Of a stretch of DNA of 64,000 bases, positions 53,048 to 63,738 are shown piece by piece. Location of the stretch: the NCBI GenBank assembly GCA_021613535.1, contig CP075497.1, forward strand, positions 6,014,001 to 6,078,000, in the 5' to 3' direction. The DNA is from Adineta vaga (lineage: Eukaryota; Rotifera). A program made the translations under genes and the position numbers. The notes below the pieces were generated by a model that was given only the letters and a program-made list of their open reading frames with translations, had not been told where the DNA came from and ran no database searches. Position 1 is the first letter of the stretch. Each line of letters starts with the position of its first letter.

Positions 53048-55098
53048 TTAACTTTTAACACGATTGTTTGTTTGCGGTTTTTTTACAGCTTGCACCGGTT
53101 TACGAACACTACTTTTGACAGTACTACCACGAACAATACGATTTGCTTGAGCTGGTCGACGAGTCGTAGCTAATGTTCGACGTGTTGTTGAACGACGTTT
53201 GCCGGGCATAGCGGTTTGTCGTCCTCGTTGTTTTACAGCTTGTTGATTTCGGAGAGGAAAGTTGTTGTTGTAGAACATTGCATCACTACCAGGAAAGACT
53301 ACACCAGGATAGTTATTCACACCATTGCCTATAAAAATCGATCGAATGATTGTAAAACTAAATTTATCTCATACAGTTTCCACTATATCCATTACCGTTA
53401 CCGTTATTGACATTGTTGATACCATTACCAGTTGTAGCACTGTTTACATTTGCGCCTGCATTACCATTACCATTGCTGTTTGTATTTGTGTTCGCATTTG
53501 GATTTGCATTAGCATTTGTATTAGGTAAGGTGTTCACATTCGTATTGGAAACTCCATTTCCATTGGCATTCGTATTAGGAACTCCATTTCCATTGGCATT
53601 CGTATTAGGAACTCCATTTCCATTAGCATTTGTATTTATAGGAGCATTGACATTAGTATTTCCATTAGCATAACCATTGTTGTTAGTGTTAGGAAAGGTG
53701 TTTGTATTTGTGTTAGGAACACCGTTTCCATTGGCATTAATAAAAGTGTTTGTATTCGTGTTAGGAACACCATTTCCATTAATATTACTATTAGTATTGA
53801 CGTTCGTGTTAGGAAAACTGTTAATATTGGTATTACCATTGACATTGGTATTAGGATAAATATTGCCATTGCTATTGGTATAGACTAGAAATCAATATGT
53901 TCGGTTTTTATTTTAGATTCAAATAAGAAAAAGTTCATTATATAGATAAATGTATATTGATAGAAAATGCACTGATTTTTATCATAATATTTACCTCCAT
54001 TATTTACATTATTTGTTGGATAGGAACCTATATAAAGATTTTAAATAACGGTTCTACAAATTTTCAAAAGACACATTTACCCGCATTTTGATTGTTAAAT
54101 GGAACAGCGTCTGAAACGGAAGAAAATGGTTATAAATTCTAAGAATATAATATATACTAATATCTTTTACTTGTTGAAAGTTGATTTATAATACCAGTAT
54201 AGTAATCATCTATGAAAATACTTATATGTATCATTCATTGCTGATCATAGTTTCAAAAAAATGAGCTACCTTCAGGATTTTCTGTGTTTGATGGACCAAA
54301 AGTCTCTATTGTGTTTTAAAGATAATAATTGTAACAAATGATTAGATTAAAAGTTACTACGCGACATACCTATAAAATAAATTTTGAGAAAAGCAAAGTT
54401 TGTATTAAGAACAAACTTTCATTAACTTACCGTATGTTTCCTCAAAAGGAACTGTTGTTGAACTTTCAGTAATTGCAGCTAATTCATATGAAAAGAAAAT
54501 CATTTCAATTATCAAACAAGAATCAAGTTGACCTACGGGTAGTTGTCGATGATGCTGTGTCTTCAAACAAAAAAGCAAAAATTCATATAGAAAAATAAAA
54601 GTGATAGAAGTTAAACTTACTTGTAGTATTAGTTGGTGCAGCATGAAAAATAGCACAACATGGATAACAAGCAAATACGGATAAAGCTTCTGCAACTCGT
54701 GTAGCCATGGAATCATAAACAGCACACATAGCTGATGCTGATGGTGGCATACATCGTGGACAAATTTGTCTTAAGCATGAGACCATTTCTTGATTACAAA
54801 CTTCTCGTGAAAACATGCATGAACTGAAACACATGCGATGAAGACATGTACATTCTTGATATTGTTGAGAATAACATCGAAGTGCAGCAAATGAACGTCC
54901 ATGTCGTTCCCAAAATGGACATGTTCCACCAGAACAAGATTTTTTTCCACGAACGGTACGTAAATAAGCATAAGCAGATTTTGGTGCTGGTGCTTTAGTT
55001 GTATTTCGTCCTGATGTGACAATCAGACGACGACGGGTCGTAGCTGAATTGACCAGCACAATAGTAAAACATAGTAAAACTACTAAACTCAATCGCAT
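53048..55098 (-). CDS. Secreted Cys-rich protein with microexon chain and Asn/Gly-rich repeat domain
   Basis: The first exon (54621-55098) has a signal peptide (MRLSLVVLLCFTIVLVNS), a basic segment and a Cys-rich domain: CSGGTCPFWERHG, then LRCYSQQYQECTCLHRMCF, SSCMFSREVCNQEMVSCLRQ and ICPRCMPP. The spacing C-x-C-x-HR-x-C-x3-C-x6-C-x6-CL-x3-C recalls secreted phospholipase A2-like folds, but the catalytic HD pair would be HR, so activity is doubtful (inference). Then come at least six tiny exons of about 28-45 nt (TASSTTT, AITESSTTVPFEETY, TFGPSNTENPE, DDYYTGIINQLST, AVPFNNQNA, GSYPTNNVNNG). A 510 nt exon (53375-53884) of Asn/Gly/Thr repeats (NGNGVPNTNA) follows, and the last exon (53048-53328) is Arg/Lys/Thr-rich. 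All these introns are phase 1. Family unrecognised; possibly a secreted matrix or mucin-like protein. Confidence 0.75.
53542..53638. repeat. 30 bp coding tandem repeat (ANGNGVPNTN units)
   Basis: About three adjacent near-identical 30 bp units inside the Asn-rich exon, each encoding ten residues, with looser copies either side. Seen directly. Confidence 0.85.
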
Positions 55099-55982
55099 AT
55101 TTGCACTAAGATTCCTTGGTGTAGTTTAGTGAAATGGGATAGAGAGTAATCAAATCCAAAATGTCGCTCTACTTACATTTATAGACACCGTTTATATGTT
55201 GATGAGTCGAAGCTCTTCTCTCTCTCTCTGTCTTTTTTCTCTCTATCTTATTAGGATTAAATACGTGTACGTGAAAGAATGTGGTTTTGAGTGTATATTC
55301 ACGACATAATGACAAACATTTGAAAAAAAAACTACAACTAAATCATCACCTTGACTTTCAGTGATCAACTCATAATGGATATGATCAAAGTTTATTACAT
55401 ACGTCTAGAATTATTCACTAAACAAGTTAAGATGTTTTATTTCCGTTAACCTTGGAGTTTTGAAACTTTTCGTATTCAAACGTGTTCATTTTTTTCAATC
55501 GAAAGAAGAAAAAGAAAAGAAAAGACGTGTTCCAACTTTATCTTTTAAGTAAAAGGTCGTTGTCTAGTATAGTTTATTGTCATTAAAAGTTCTAATAGTA
55601 AAACAAGAAAGAAACAAACGAGACCAAGACATATATCGAAATGAGAAAATGTATGACAAGAGTTAAGCCGAATAATCGATACTCAATAACAATAACAAGA
55701 ACATCCTTGCACATATCGAGAAAAAAAAACTATCATCAATTATTATCGAAAGGTCTTCTCCAGATCACTTTTTCAAATCGAAACAATTCGATGTGTACTG
55801 CAAATACGTTATGCTACTAAAATCTCACCAATCGTTTATCAATATACTGAATGATCTATGTATGCAAGATGACAAATGATTTCAAAACAATACATGTCGA
55901 AAACTTTCGGATACATTTTGTTGTATACTCTAGGTTATTTATTGAAGAACTAACAAGTATCAAAAAATATTTTTTTAAAAGT
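55099..55982. other. Spacer upstream of the Cys-rich/Asn-rich gene
   Basis: 0.9 kb, AT-rich, with a CT run near 55213-55230. It should hold the promoter of the Asn-rich gene and the 3' UTR of the Kunitz gene. No gene supported. Confidence 0.4.
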
Positions 55983-56708
55983 TTACACAAATCGCCATTG
56001 TTGACCAAGATCAGCATGATCACGTCTAGCTAAAGTTACATGTGTTGTTTCCTGATCAGTAACTTGTAAAAACATATAGTCCATCTGATTCATTACTTTT
56101 GCTACAGTTCGAATTCGAAAATAATCCTTTTCACCTGTTGGAATAATATCCCAAAGTTGTGTTTTATCATTATTAAAATCTTGTGTTTCAACATCGATCG
56201 ATTTATCTTTTCCAATGACACTCAGAACTTTTCCACTAGGTTGAGTGATTAATTTAAATTGATGCTGATCATTTTGTTCAATATTCATTGCAATTTGAAA
56301 GGTTTCATGTAAACGATTAACTGCACTATAGCGACGAGTTGGATGGAAATTTAATTGTTTACCTAGAAGATTTTCAAAATAATTCGTTTATGAGATGAAA
56401 TAACGAGAACATACGTAAAACAGCATCACGACATGATTTTAAACATTCTTCACTTGTTTGAAATCTATTATGATTACCCATTAAACCACCATAGACAAAT
56501 TTGTTACATGTCTTATTACGAGCATCCCATGCATATACTTCAAAGTATGCACGACCTGGACCAGGATCAGCTCGTTCAAAACAATCAAAATCAGCAATAT
56601 CTATATAAAATTCAATGCTATTCTTATTCATTCAATTCAGTACTTACTTGAGTATACACTCGATAATCCTAGACATGAAATCAATATGACGAATACGACT
56701 GATACCAT
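55983..56708 (-). CDS. Secreted Kunitz-domain plus beta-trefoil (ricin-B-like lectin fold) protein
   Basis: Three exons, 56648-56708, 56415-56600 and 55983-56362, give 208 aa. Exon 1 is a signal peptide (VVFVILISCLGLSSVYS). Exon 2 is one Kunitz/BPTI domain: DFDCFERADPGPGRAYF, then KTCNKFVYGGLMGNHNRF and EECLKSC. Every BPTI spacing is kept, but position 14 is Gly and position 38 is Leu, so the Cys14-Cys38 disulfide is absent while Cys5, 30, 51 and 55 remain. The residue at the P1 position is Arg. Exon 3 is a beta-trefoil-like domain with Gln-x-Trp features (KTQLWDIIP, LGQQWRFV at the end). Domains coincide with exons, which fits assembly by exon shuffling. Whether it still inhibits a protease is unclear. 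The combination is unfamiliar to me. Confidence 0.82.
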
Positions 56709-57613
56709 CTTATTAGTTTTAGTTGTTATTATCAATTCAAAGCAAAGTTTTCCTCTTCATTGCATCGGTATTTATCTTTTTAATTTCACCGATGAGAATA
56801 TTCAACATCGGTTTTAATCTGTTTTGTTAATTTTTATCTTTCGTTGTTCTCTATTATGATTCTTATTGTTCGATATTTTCATTTCAGATAAAAATCATAC
56901 GGAATTAATTTTTCTCTCATTGTCCAGGTATCGATCAAAGATCAAATAAATATTCGTCATCGTTTAAACTTTCATCCTGATTAACATCAAAAGAATATTT
57001 GTCTAACGTGTCTTGTATAAATCGTATGTTACAAGAAGTGCACTAACGAAATAGTAAACATGTGTGTTATACTTTGGACTTCGTAGGTTTTTTAAATAGA
57101 TATTATCAAAATCATAGAATTTATCAAAATAGTTTGAAATCCTCATTGAACCAAACAATAATAAACAAGTTCTTGTATCCTAACATCGCTCGATTGAAAT
57201 CGTATATTCAAAATAAAAAATATATCAATCAATCCTTTTTAAATCTTGTCACTCACGGATTGTTCGTTTTTTCTCCACTTTGGTTACTTGTTAGAAGAAT
57301 ATTATTGTATTCTGAATGGTTCATTTGTTGATCAATTATGATTTTTATACATAATTTTAACTAATAAATCTAATTTCTTTCATTATAAACTAAATCTTTC
57401 TTTTTCTCTTTTAAATTTATAGAAATATCAAAAATCTATTCTGTTTACTATAATCAATCTTTGTCGCCACATTCTACGATAATAAACTAGCGCTAGTATA
57501 GCTACACATATATCGAACATGTCCATCTGTTTTTTTTTTGGCTTGAAAAAAATCGATTGAGGAACTAAAGGATTACTTACAGTTGTTTTTTGTTCTTTTT
57601 CTTTAGAATTCAA
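56709..57613. other. Divergent intergenic region before NDUFB10
   Basis: 0.9 kb between a leftward and a rightward gene. An open frame at 57062-57331 (89 codons, hydrophobic and Asn/Tyr-rich) has no domain or good context, so I leave it out. A 3' splice site at 57605-57606 belongs to NDUFB10. Confidence 0.5.
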
Positions 57614-58183
57614 ATGCCAGAACCATCACCACCAGAACATGTCTACGGACTAAATAAATGGTCCGATATTGGCTATACAACATTAGATACGCTATATTTA
57701 GGACCGGTTCGATGGTTTCATCGTAATTTTGTCGACCGTTTTCGTGGACCAGCTTATCCCTATTATCATCGTAAATTTAACGATGTGAAAACAATTGATG
57801 AATGTGAAATTCATGATCAAGTTTGTTTCTACGAAGCAGAAATGGCTTTCTTACGTGAACGACGTATTGATTCAATGATTGTCGAAATTCTTCAAGATCG
57901 TTTATCACGTTGTGTTATTCATGAAGGTCGAATTGATGCTTTAGATAAATGTGCGAAAGAAAAAGATGCTCTATTCGAATCCCATGCTAATTGGTATCAA
58001 AAATATGGTGAAATGGGTGTACCACATAGTTGTATTGATGCTTATATGAAACAAAAACATCATATGATTTGGATGCGTCGTCATCCTGAAGTTGATCTTA
58101 AAGGATGGGCTGTCGAACGTGAACTTGAACGTAAAACAAAAGAATATATCAAGAGCATTCCCATGCCAATGGAAATTCGATAA
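57614..58183 (+). CDS. NDUFB10: NADH:ubiquinone oxidoreductase beta subcomplex subunit 10 (PDSW)
   Basis: This is an accessory subunit of mitochondrial complex I on the intermembrane-space side. The single exon gives 189 aa: MPEPSPPEHVYGLNKW, then GPVRWFHRNFVDRFRGP, YYHRKFNDVKTIDECEIHDQ, VCFYEAEMAFLRERRID, EILQDRLSRCVIHEG, ALDKCAKE and SHANWYQKYGEMG. The YYHR...C...C-x-YEAEM...QDRL..C order matches NDUFB10, as do the conserved Cys pairs that form disulfides in the intermembrane space. The tail is Arg/Glu-rich. There is no presequence, as expected for this subunit. The ATG is seven bases after a 3' splice-site AG (57605-57606). DPAGT1 follows on the same strand with its acceptor 181 nt after this stop, and no AATAAA lies in the gap (only TATAAA near 58305). 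Confidence 0.92.
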   Translation: MPEPSPPEHVYGLNKWSDIGYTTLDTLYLGPVRWFHRNFVDRFRGPAYPYYHRKFNDVKTIDECEIHDQVCFYEAEMAFLRERRIDSMIVEILQDRLSRCVIHEGRIDALDKCAKEKDALFESHANWYQKYGEMGVPHSCIDAYMKQKHHMIWMRRHPEVDLKGWAVERELERKTKEYIKSIPMPMEIR

Positions 58184-58365
58184 ACATAAAAACAAGAAAA
58201 AGAAACACTTCTATACTATCCTTTCCGTTTGTTTTCTCGTTCCCTTGTTAGACTATTTCTTACGACTTGTATTTTCCTTCCTTCTAAGTTTTTTTTTTCT
58301 TTTGTATAAAAAGATCATTACCATGGATCAGTATAAAACAAATAGTCTCTTATTTGATTTCTAGA

Positions 58366-59978
58366 ATGAAACCAATTCAGACATTAGGAACAACATTTGA
58401 TCGTTTTGATTTGTTTACAATTATCTTTGATATTTGTATATCGATTGTTGGCAGTTTGATTGTCAATCGTTTAGTTCCAATATTAAAAGAGAAATTTATT
58501 CGAGCACAATTATGGGGATATGATTTAAATAAAAGAAGTTCACGAGAAATTAAAATGTAAGTAAATCTAATGGAATAGATGAAACTATATTTGCAATTAT
58601 TCTAGTGCAGAATCTCAAGGTGTTATAGCTGCCGGCATTTTTCTAATACTAATGTTTATTATGATCGCTATCGTTTTTTCGGAACATTTACATCCACAAA
58701 GTGATTTTCCACATAATAAAGTAATACGAAAGATTTTCAATGAGGATACATTTTTGATGAATTTATTTTTAAAGTTTGTAGAATATTTAGCTGCATTACT
58801 TTCTATTTGTTGTATGGTATTACTTGGCTTTGCGGATGATGTATTAGATTTACGTTGGAGTGTGAAATTATTATTACCATTAATTGCGTCCTTACCACTT
58901 CTATTAGTTTATTTTGCTAACTATCATTCAACAACGATTATTTTACCTAAACCAATTCGACCATTTCTTGGTCATCAATGGAATCTTGGTAGATTAAACT
59001 ATGATTGAATCTTGTTTTTATGATTGAATTTTAGGTATTTTCTATTATGTTTATATGAGTATGGTAGCAGTATTTTGTACAAATGCAATTAATATTCTAG
59101 CCGGTGTCAATGGATTAGAAGTTGGACAATCAATTGTGATTGCAACATCAATACTAATTTTTAATCTTATTGAATTACAAGGTTTGATATGATTTCCTAT
59201 TTTTGTTCAATACATGTTTCATCTTTTAGGTTCTTGTTGGGAAGAACATCTTTTCTCTCTTTATTTTATGATTCCATTTATTGCTTGTACATTTCCGATT
59301 TTACTTCGAAATTGGTTTGATAATCTTCTGTTCTTTTTCTTCTTATTATTATTTTCTCGAATATATTTAGGTGTCCAGCAGAAATCTTTGTTGGTGATAC
59401 TTTCTGCTATTTTGCTGGAATGACATTTGCAGTTGTTGGTATTATAGGACATTTTAGTAAAACAATGTTGTTATTCTTCACACCACAAATTATTAATTTT
59501 CTTCTTTCTATTCCGCAATTATTTCACTTTATTCCATGTCCAAGACATCGTTTACCAAGGTAAAATGAGTTCTTCGAATAATCTAATGAAGACTATTTGT
59601 TTAGATTGAATGCGGAAATGAATAAACTTAATCCATCCGAAATCGAATTTAAAAAGAAAGATTTGAAAACATTAGGATGGTTAATGTTACGTTTCTTTTC
59701 AGCAATCAAATTGATTAAATATCGAGAATTTAAAAAATATGATAATGAAATTATGATTGCAACAACAAATTTTACTATTATTAATACCGTACTCTGTTGG
59801 TGTGGTCCATTACATGAAGAAACATTAACACGTATCCTAATGTTGATACAAGTAAGATTTTCGTGAAAAATGAAAGAATAGTAAAACTTTATAGAATATT
59901 TTATTTTAGATTGTCTTTGGTACTTTGTTAACATTCTTTATTCGTTATTATCTCGTTCGATTTTTCTATGATACATGA
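58366..59978 (+). CDS. DPAGT1: UDP-GlcNAc:dolichyl-phosphate GlcNAc-1-phosphotransferase (DPAGT1/ALG7)
   Basis: This enzyme transfers GlcNAc-1-P from UDP-GlcNAc to dolichyl phosphate in the ER membrane, the first step of N-glycan assembly and the target of tunicamycin (known). Seven exons (58366-58556, 58606-58988, 59035-59181, 59230-59314, 59371-59559, 59605-59851, 59910-59978) give 436 aa, close to the human 408. Visible blocks: GYDLNKRS (substrate loop), [24 protein letters not shown] (catalytic Asp pair), [84 protein letters not shown] and the terminal [10 protein letters not shown]. About ten hydrophobic segments are seen. The ATG is one base after a 3' splice-site AG (58363-58364), so the leader is either spliced in from NDUFB10-proximal sequence or trans-spliced. 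AATAAA is at 59991-59996. Confidence 0.96.
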
Positions 59979-60555
59979 CTATTTGCTCGAAATAAATGGA
60001 TAAAAATGATCATTCTATACTGATTTTTTTCTGTGATAACTCAGAATTGATTATCAATCTTGATAGATAATAGCATATCTTTGTAATTCATCGTTTCTTG
60101 AGTGCATAAGGAAAGAAATTCATTAGAAACATACATTTATCTAATACAAATAACTTTTAAGAAATTGATTGTATTCATTCTCATTGTATTGAATTGTTTA
60201 TCATTTGAATTGAAAATCATTGTCTACAACACGTATATATATTCAACTAAGTGACCTCTTTCGGATAACTAAGATACAGAAGACTGATTCTTTGTATTCC
60301 AAGTGAATATATATTGACCGTTCTATAGAAAAGATTTTCCTTTCGTGCGCCATTCTTTCCTTGGATATATAGTTGACTGACGGACTATACTTCTATGAAA
60401 AGAACAAAGACTTCTATATGTGACTTATTGTGTTTACATGCATCGTTTCTTTATATATCGATTCGTTTTGAACGAACTTTGAGAGCAAATCTTTGATAAA
60501 TATATAGTTTAGATGCAGATCGATCATTTTTTAATTCTAGAAACGTTGAATTAAA
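59979..60555. other. Spacer between DPAGT1 and CPEB
   Basis: About 580 nt: DPAGT1 3' UTR with AATAAA at 59991-59996, then presumed CPEB promoter and a 3' splice site at 60539-60540, 15 nt before the CPEB ATG. Confidence 0.5.
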
Positions 60556-62819
60556 ATGGACGAACACTTAAAAACCACCTCAACTTCACCCGATTCAAGT
60601 ATGATATCCTTATTTCACATAATGTCTGCTGTCTACTATACGAATTTCTTTTATTTAGTTTTCTCTGAATTTTCATCTCATGATTCAGGAATTAATTCTG
60701 CAACTGTTCCTACTATGTCTGCTATGTCAGTACTTTCACCTCTTCGTTCATCAATTACAATAGCGAATATGAGCAATGTTGCAAATTCATTTGATGATCA
60801 AAACTTTTTTCGTGATGACTATAGTTCACGACGAGCAGCTGGTTCAACTTGGTGGTAACTGAAAACATAATTTATCATCCGTATTTTGACTTTATTTCCG
60901 TTCTTAGGCAATCAGAAACCGAAAATTTGAATTTTCAATTCGACTCATTCAATCAACATTCACCACCACCACCACCTAGCTATCTTATAACTGATTTTCA
61001 GTAAGTTATAATCCGTTGTGTCTCTTTATTATACAATGAAATCAGAAATACATTTAGTACCAATCGGAATATTGCTTCTTCGTCCATAGCTGATGTACTC
61101 GTTTCACCAATGTCTCGTCTATCTGCATCATCATCAGTCATGTCTTTAAATAGTATCAGCAACCAAAAACCAATGAATCAACGATCGGTGAGCAGTCACA
61201 TATGTACCTTGTCATTTGATATTCCATTCACATCACAAAACTTACACATAACCCCTATTAGAAATGGAATATTAAAAAAAATGTTATCCTGTATCTTCAA
61301 TATGCTTAACAGACTTTGTCTAATTATAAATTTTAGTTTCGACCGCCCATGACCACTTCAACTGATCAATTGGCTTCGTCATCTGAACATAAACATCATT
61401 CTCTTTCTGGACAATACTTGTTACCATTACCAGCATCATTGTCAAATCGACAAACGTTCTCTGCTATTGACAACATTCCATCCATCGTCTCAGACAATGA
61501 TCTGCAACGAGTTCCACCTTCCTTCAGAACACTCACATCCTCAGCAACATTTGGTACATTTTCTACTATCTAACTTTTCATCATTCACACTCTTCATCAT
61601 TATAGGCAATGGTTCTCTCCTACAATCTCAAACACAGCCACAACCACAGATTGTCCACACTGCTGGTCGATCAAATCCAATGCCATCTTGGCGAGGTTAC
61701 TTACCAATGAGATTCGAGCCCATGACCATCGATCAATATCAAATCAACTCTAACTTCTCACAAAAAGTGTTTCTTGGTGGTATTTCTCCTGAACTCACCG
61801 AAGGTAAGTCGTCCTCTTATCCTCATTTATCATGTACACTTTGTGCTTTAGCTGAGTTGTTGCTGGTATTGAGAAAGTTTGGCAAATGCAACATCAAATG
61901 GCCAAAGAATGATGGACTCAATCACAACATGCCAGGTTTCTGTCATGTTGTATTTCGAGAATCTCGATCAGTGTGTGAACTTCTTAAACATTGCACTCGT
62001 CAACAACGATCGACCATCGACTATTTTCTGCACATTCACATGTCACCAACATTACAACCACCATCGTCATTGTCTTCATCAGCAATGACAAGCACAGGAT
62101 CAGCTCTTTCATTTCGATCCAATCGTCTCAAACCGGTATGTTTCATTCTTTTTCTCATGATCATCATCGCCTGTCACCGTCATTTGCCTAGATCCAAGTA
62201 GTGCCATGGAATATGAAAGACAACGTTTTTGTCATGCAACAAGAAAACATCTCGACCAACGAAACATCATACAAAGACTGGTCACGAACAATCTTTGTTT
62301 CACCACTTCATGGCAAAATGACTGCATTCAGTCTTGCAACGATCATGTCCAGTGTGTTTGGATCGGTGTCGATGGCCCAGATAAATACAGATAAATATGG
62401 ATATCCGACAGGTGAGTTGTTGAGAGTGAAAGATTGAGAATGTGAAGTGACAAAGGATGTTGATGTATAGGGACGGGAACAGTGTTGTTTTGTGACTCGC
62501 ACAGTTACATGCGAGCAGTGGCTGCTGGTGCGATTGACATCAAGTCCGATTGTTTTCATAAGCTGGTAAGTTGTTAGTTTTGTTTATGCAACGGTCAGAA
62601 GATGATGATCATGATCGTGATGTTTAGCTTGATATTGATCCATTTCTGCGCGAAAATGAACCATGTGCATTTTGTCCATCGGTTGCTGATTTGTTTTGTC
62701 GAAACTTCCATTGTCTTCGATCATATTGTAAACAATGTTGGGTGAATCGTCATGGTACGAAGCCACTTGCTGATCATCAACCTGCAACTCGACGACAACA
62801 ACCATTACCACATATTTAA
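60556..62819 (+). CDS. CPEB: Cytoplasmic polyadenylation element-binding protein, CPEB1/Orb-type
   Basis: CPEB binds U-rich CPE sequences in mRNA 3' UTRs and switches cytoplasmic polyadenylation and translation. The start is at 60556 (MDEHLKTTSTSPDSS). The N-terminal half is Ser/Thr/Pro-rich and spread over several short exons. The C-terminal half has VFLGGISPELTEAELLLVLR (RRM1, across an intron at about 61803-61850), WPKNDG, PGFCHVVFRESRSV, IQVVPWNMKDNVFV and SRTIFVSPLHGKMTAFSLA (RRM2). It continues VFGSVSMAQINTDKYGYPTG, DSHSYMRAVAAGAIDIKS and LDIDPFL, then the Cys/His ZZ zinc finger (CAFC...FCRNFHCLRSYCKQCWVNRH). It ends PLPHI, stop 62817-62819. IQVVPW and the short RRM1 favour the CPEB1/Orb branch over CPEB2-4 (inference). 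A stretch at about 60600-60689 may be a retained or true first intron. Confidence 0.93.
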
Positions 62820-63738
62820 AAAATACAATCTATCAAACTTAGCGAAGATCATCCTTCGTTTTTCTTTCTATTTTTCATTTTTATTCACTTTTGTATACAG
62901 TATCTTTCATTTCTTATCGAAAAACAGGCTGGTCGTATCTTCATTTTTTATGTGTTTGAAAATTCGATGTGAAAATTGGATATTGTACTTTTTTTACTTG
63001 TGTCAGTATGTAGTATAGTTTTTCGTGTACATAAACTGTATTTCTATCAACAGAACTACCATGTAGTTTACTTGTTGAATAATATCGTTTATCGTTGTTT
63101 ATTTGTTTTTCTATTAACTAATTGTCATTTGAACTAATAGTAAACTATTTTTCACCGGTATTGTAAATATTTGCAGAGGGGTAACTTCGGAAATGAAGAT
63201 ATTTCCTGTTTACTTTGTGTTTTGAACCTCCCTATATGTTGTTGTCATCGTAATGATTTTTCATTGTTTTTCTTCAAGAAAATATATAATTGTTTGATGA
63301 TCTAAATAATATATTTTCTTTCAGTCACGAAATGCAATATCTAAATACATGTGAATGGAATGTATGAGGAACACATTTTTTCATAGTGACATATTGAATG
63401 CATAGAAATTATAAATAATGCAACGGTTTCAATAACGATATATTTGAAGATTTGAAAGAAAATCGTTTATTTTTTCTTTTCAGTAATTTAAATATTACTA
63501 GCTATATAAATGTCAATTCATTGTCTTTTCTTCAATCCCTCGATATATACGTATATATGTAACTCGATAATGTTAGAAGAAACAGAAAAAATGTTAATTG
63601 TTCATTTCATTTCGTCTTACACGTGTTCAATATTTGTAGAAAAAGAGAATCAAAGGCGCAAGTTGAATAAGAATGAATTCAAACATCGAATTCATTACAA
63701 CTGATTGTTGTGTTATTATATGTCACGTCAAAGTAACG
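62820..63738. other. CPEB 3' UTR and downstream spacer
   Basis: 0.9 kb AT-rich. It contains UUUUUAU (62878-62884) and UUUUUUAU (62944-62951), matching the CPE bound by CPEB proteins. No other gene supported until the weak frame at 63739. Confidence 0.5.

Noticed and set aside
57062-57331. 89-codon plus frame upstream of NDUFB10
   Set aside because: Biased composition and no recognisable domain. It lies where the NDUFB10 leader or promoter is expected.
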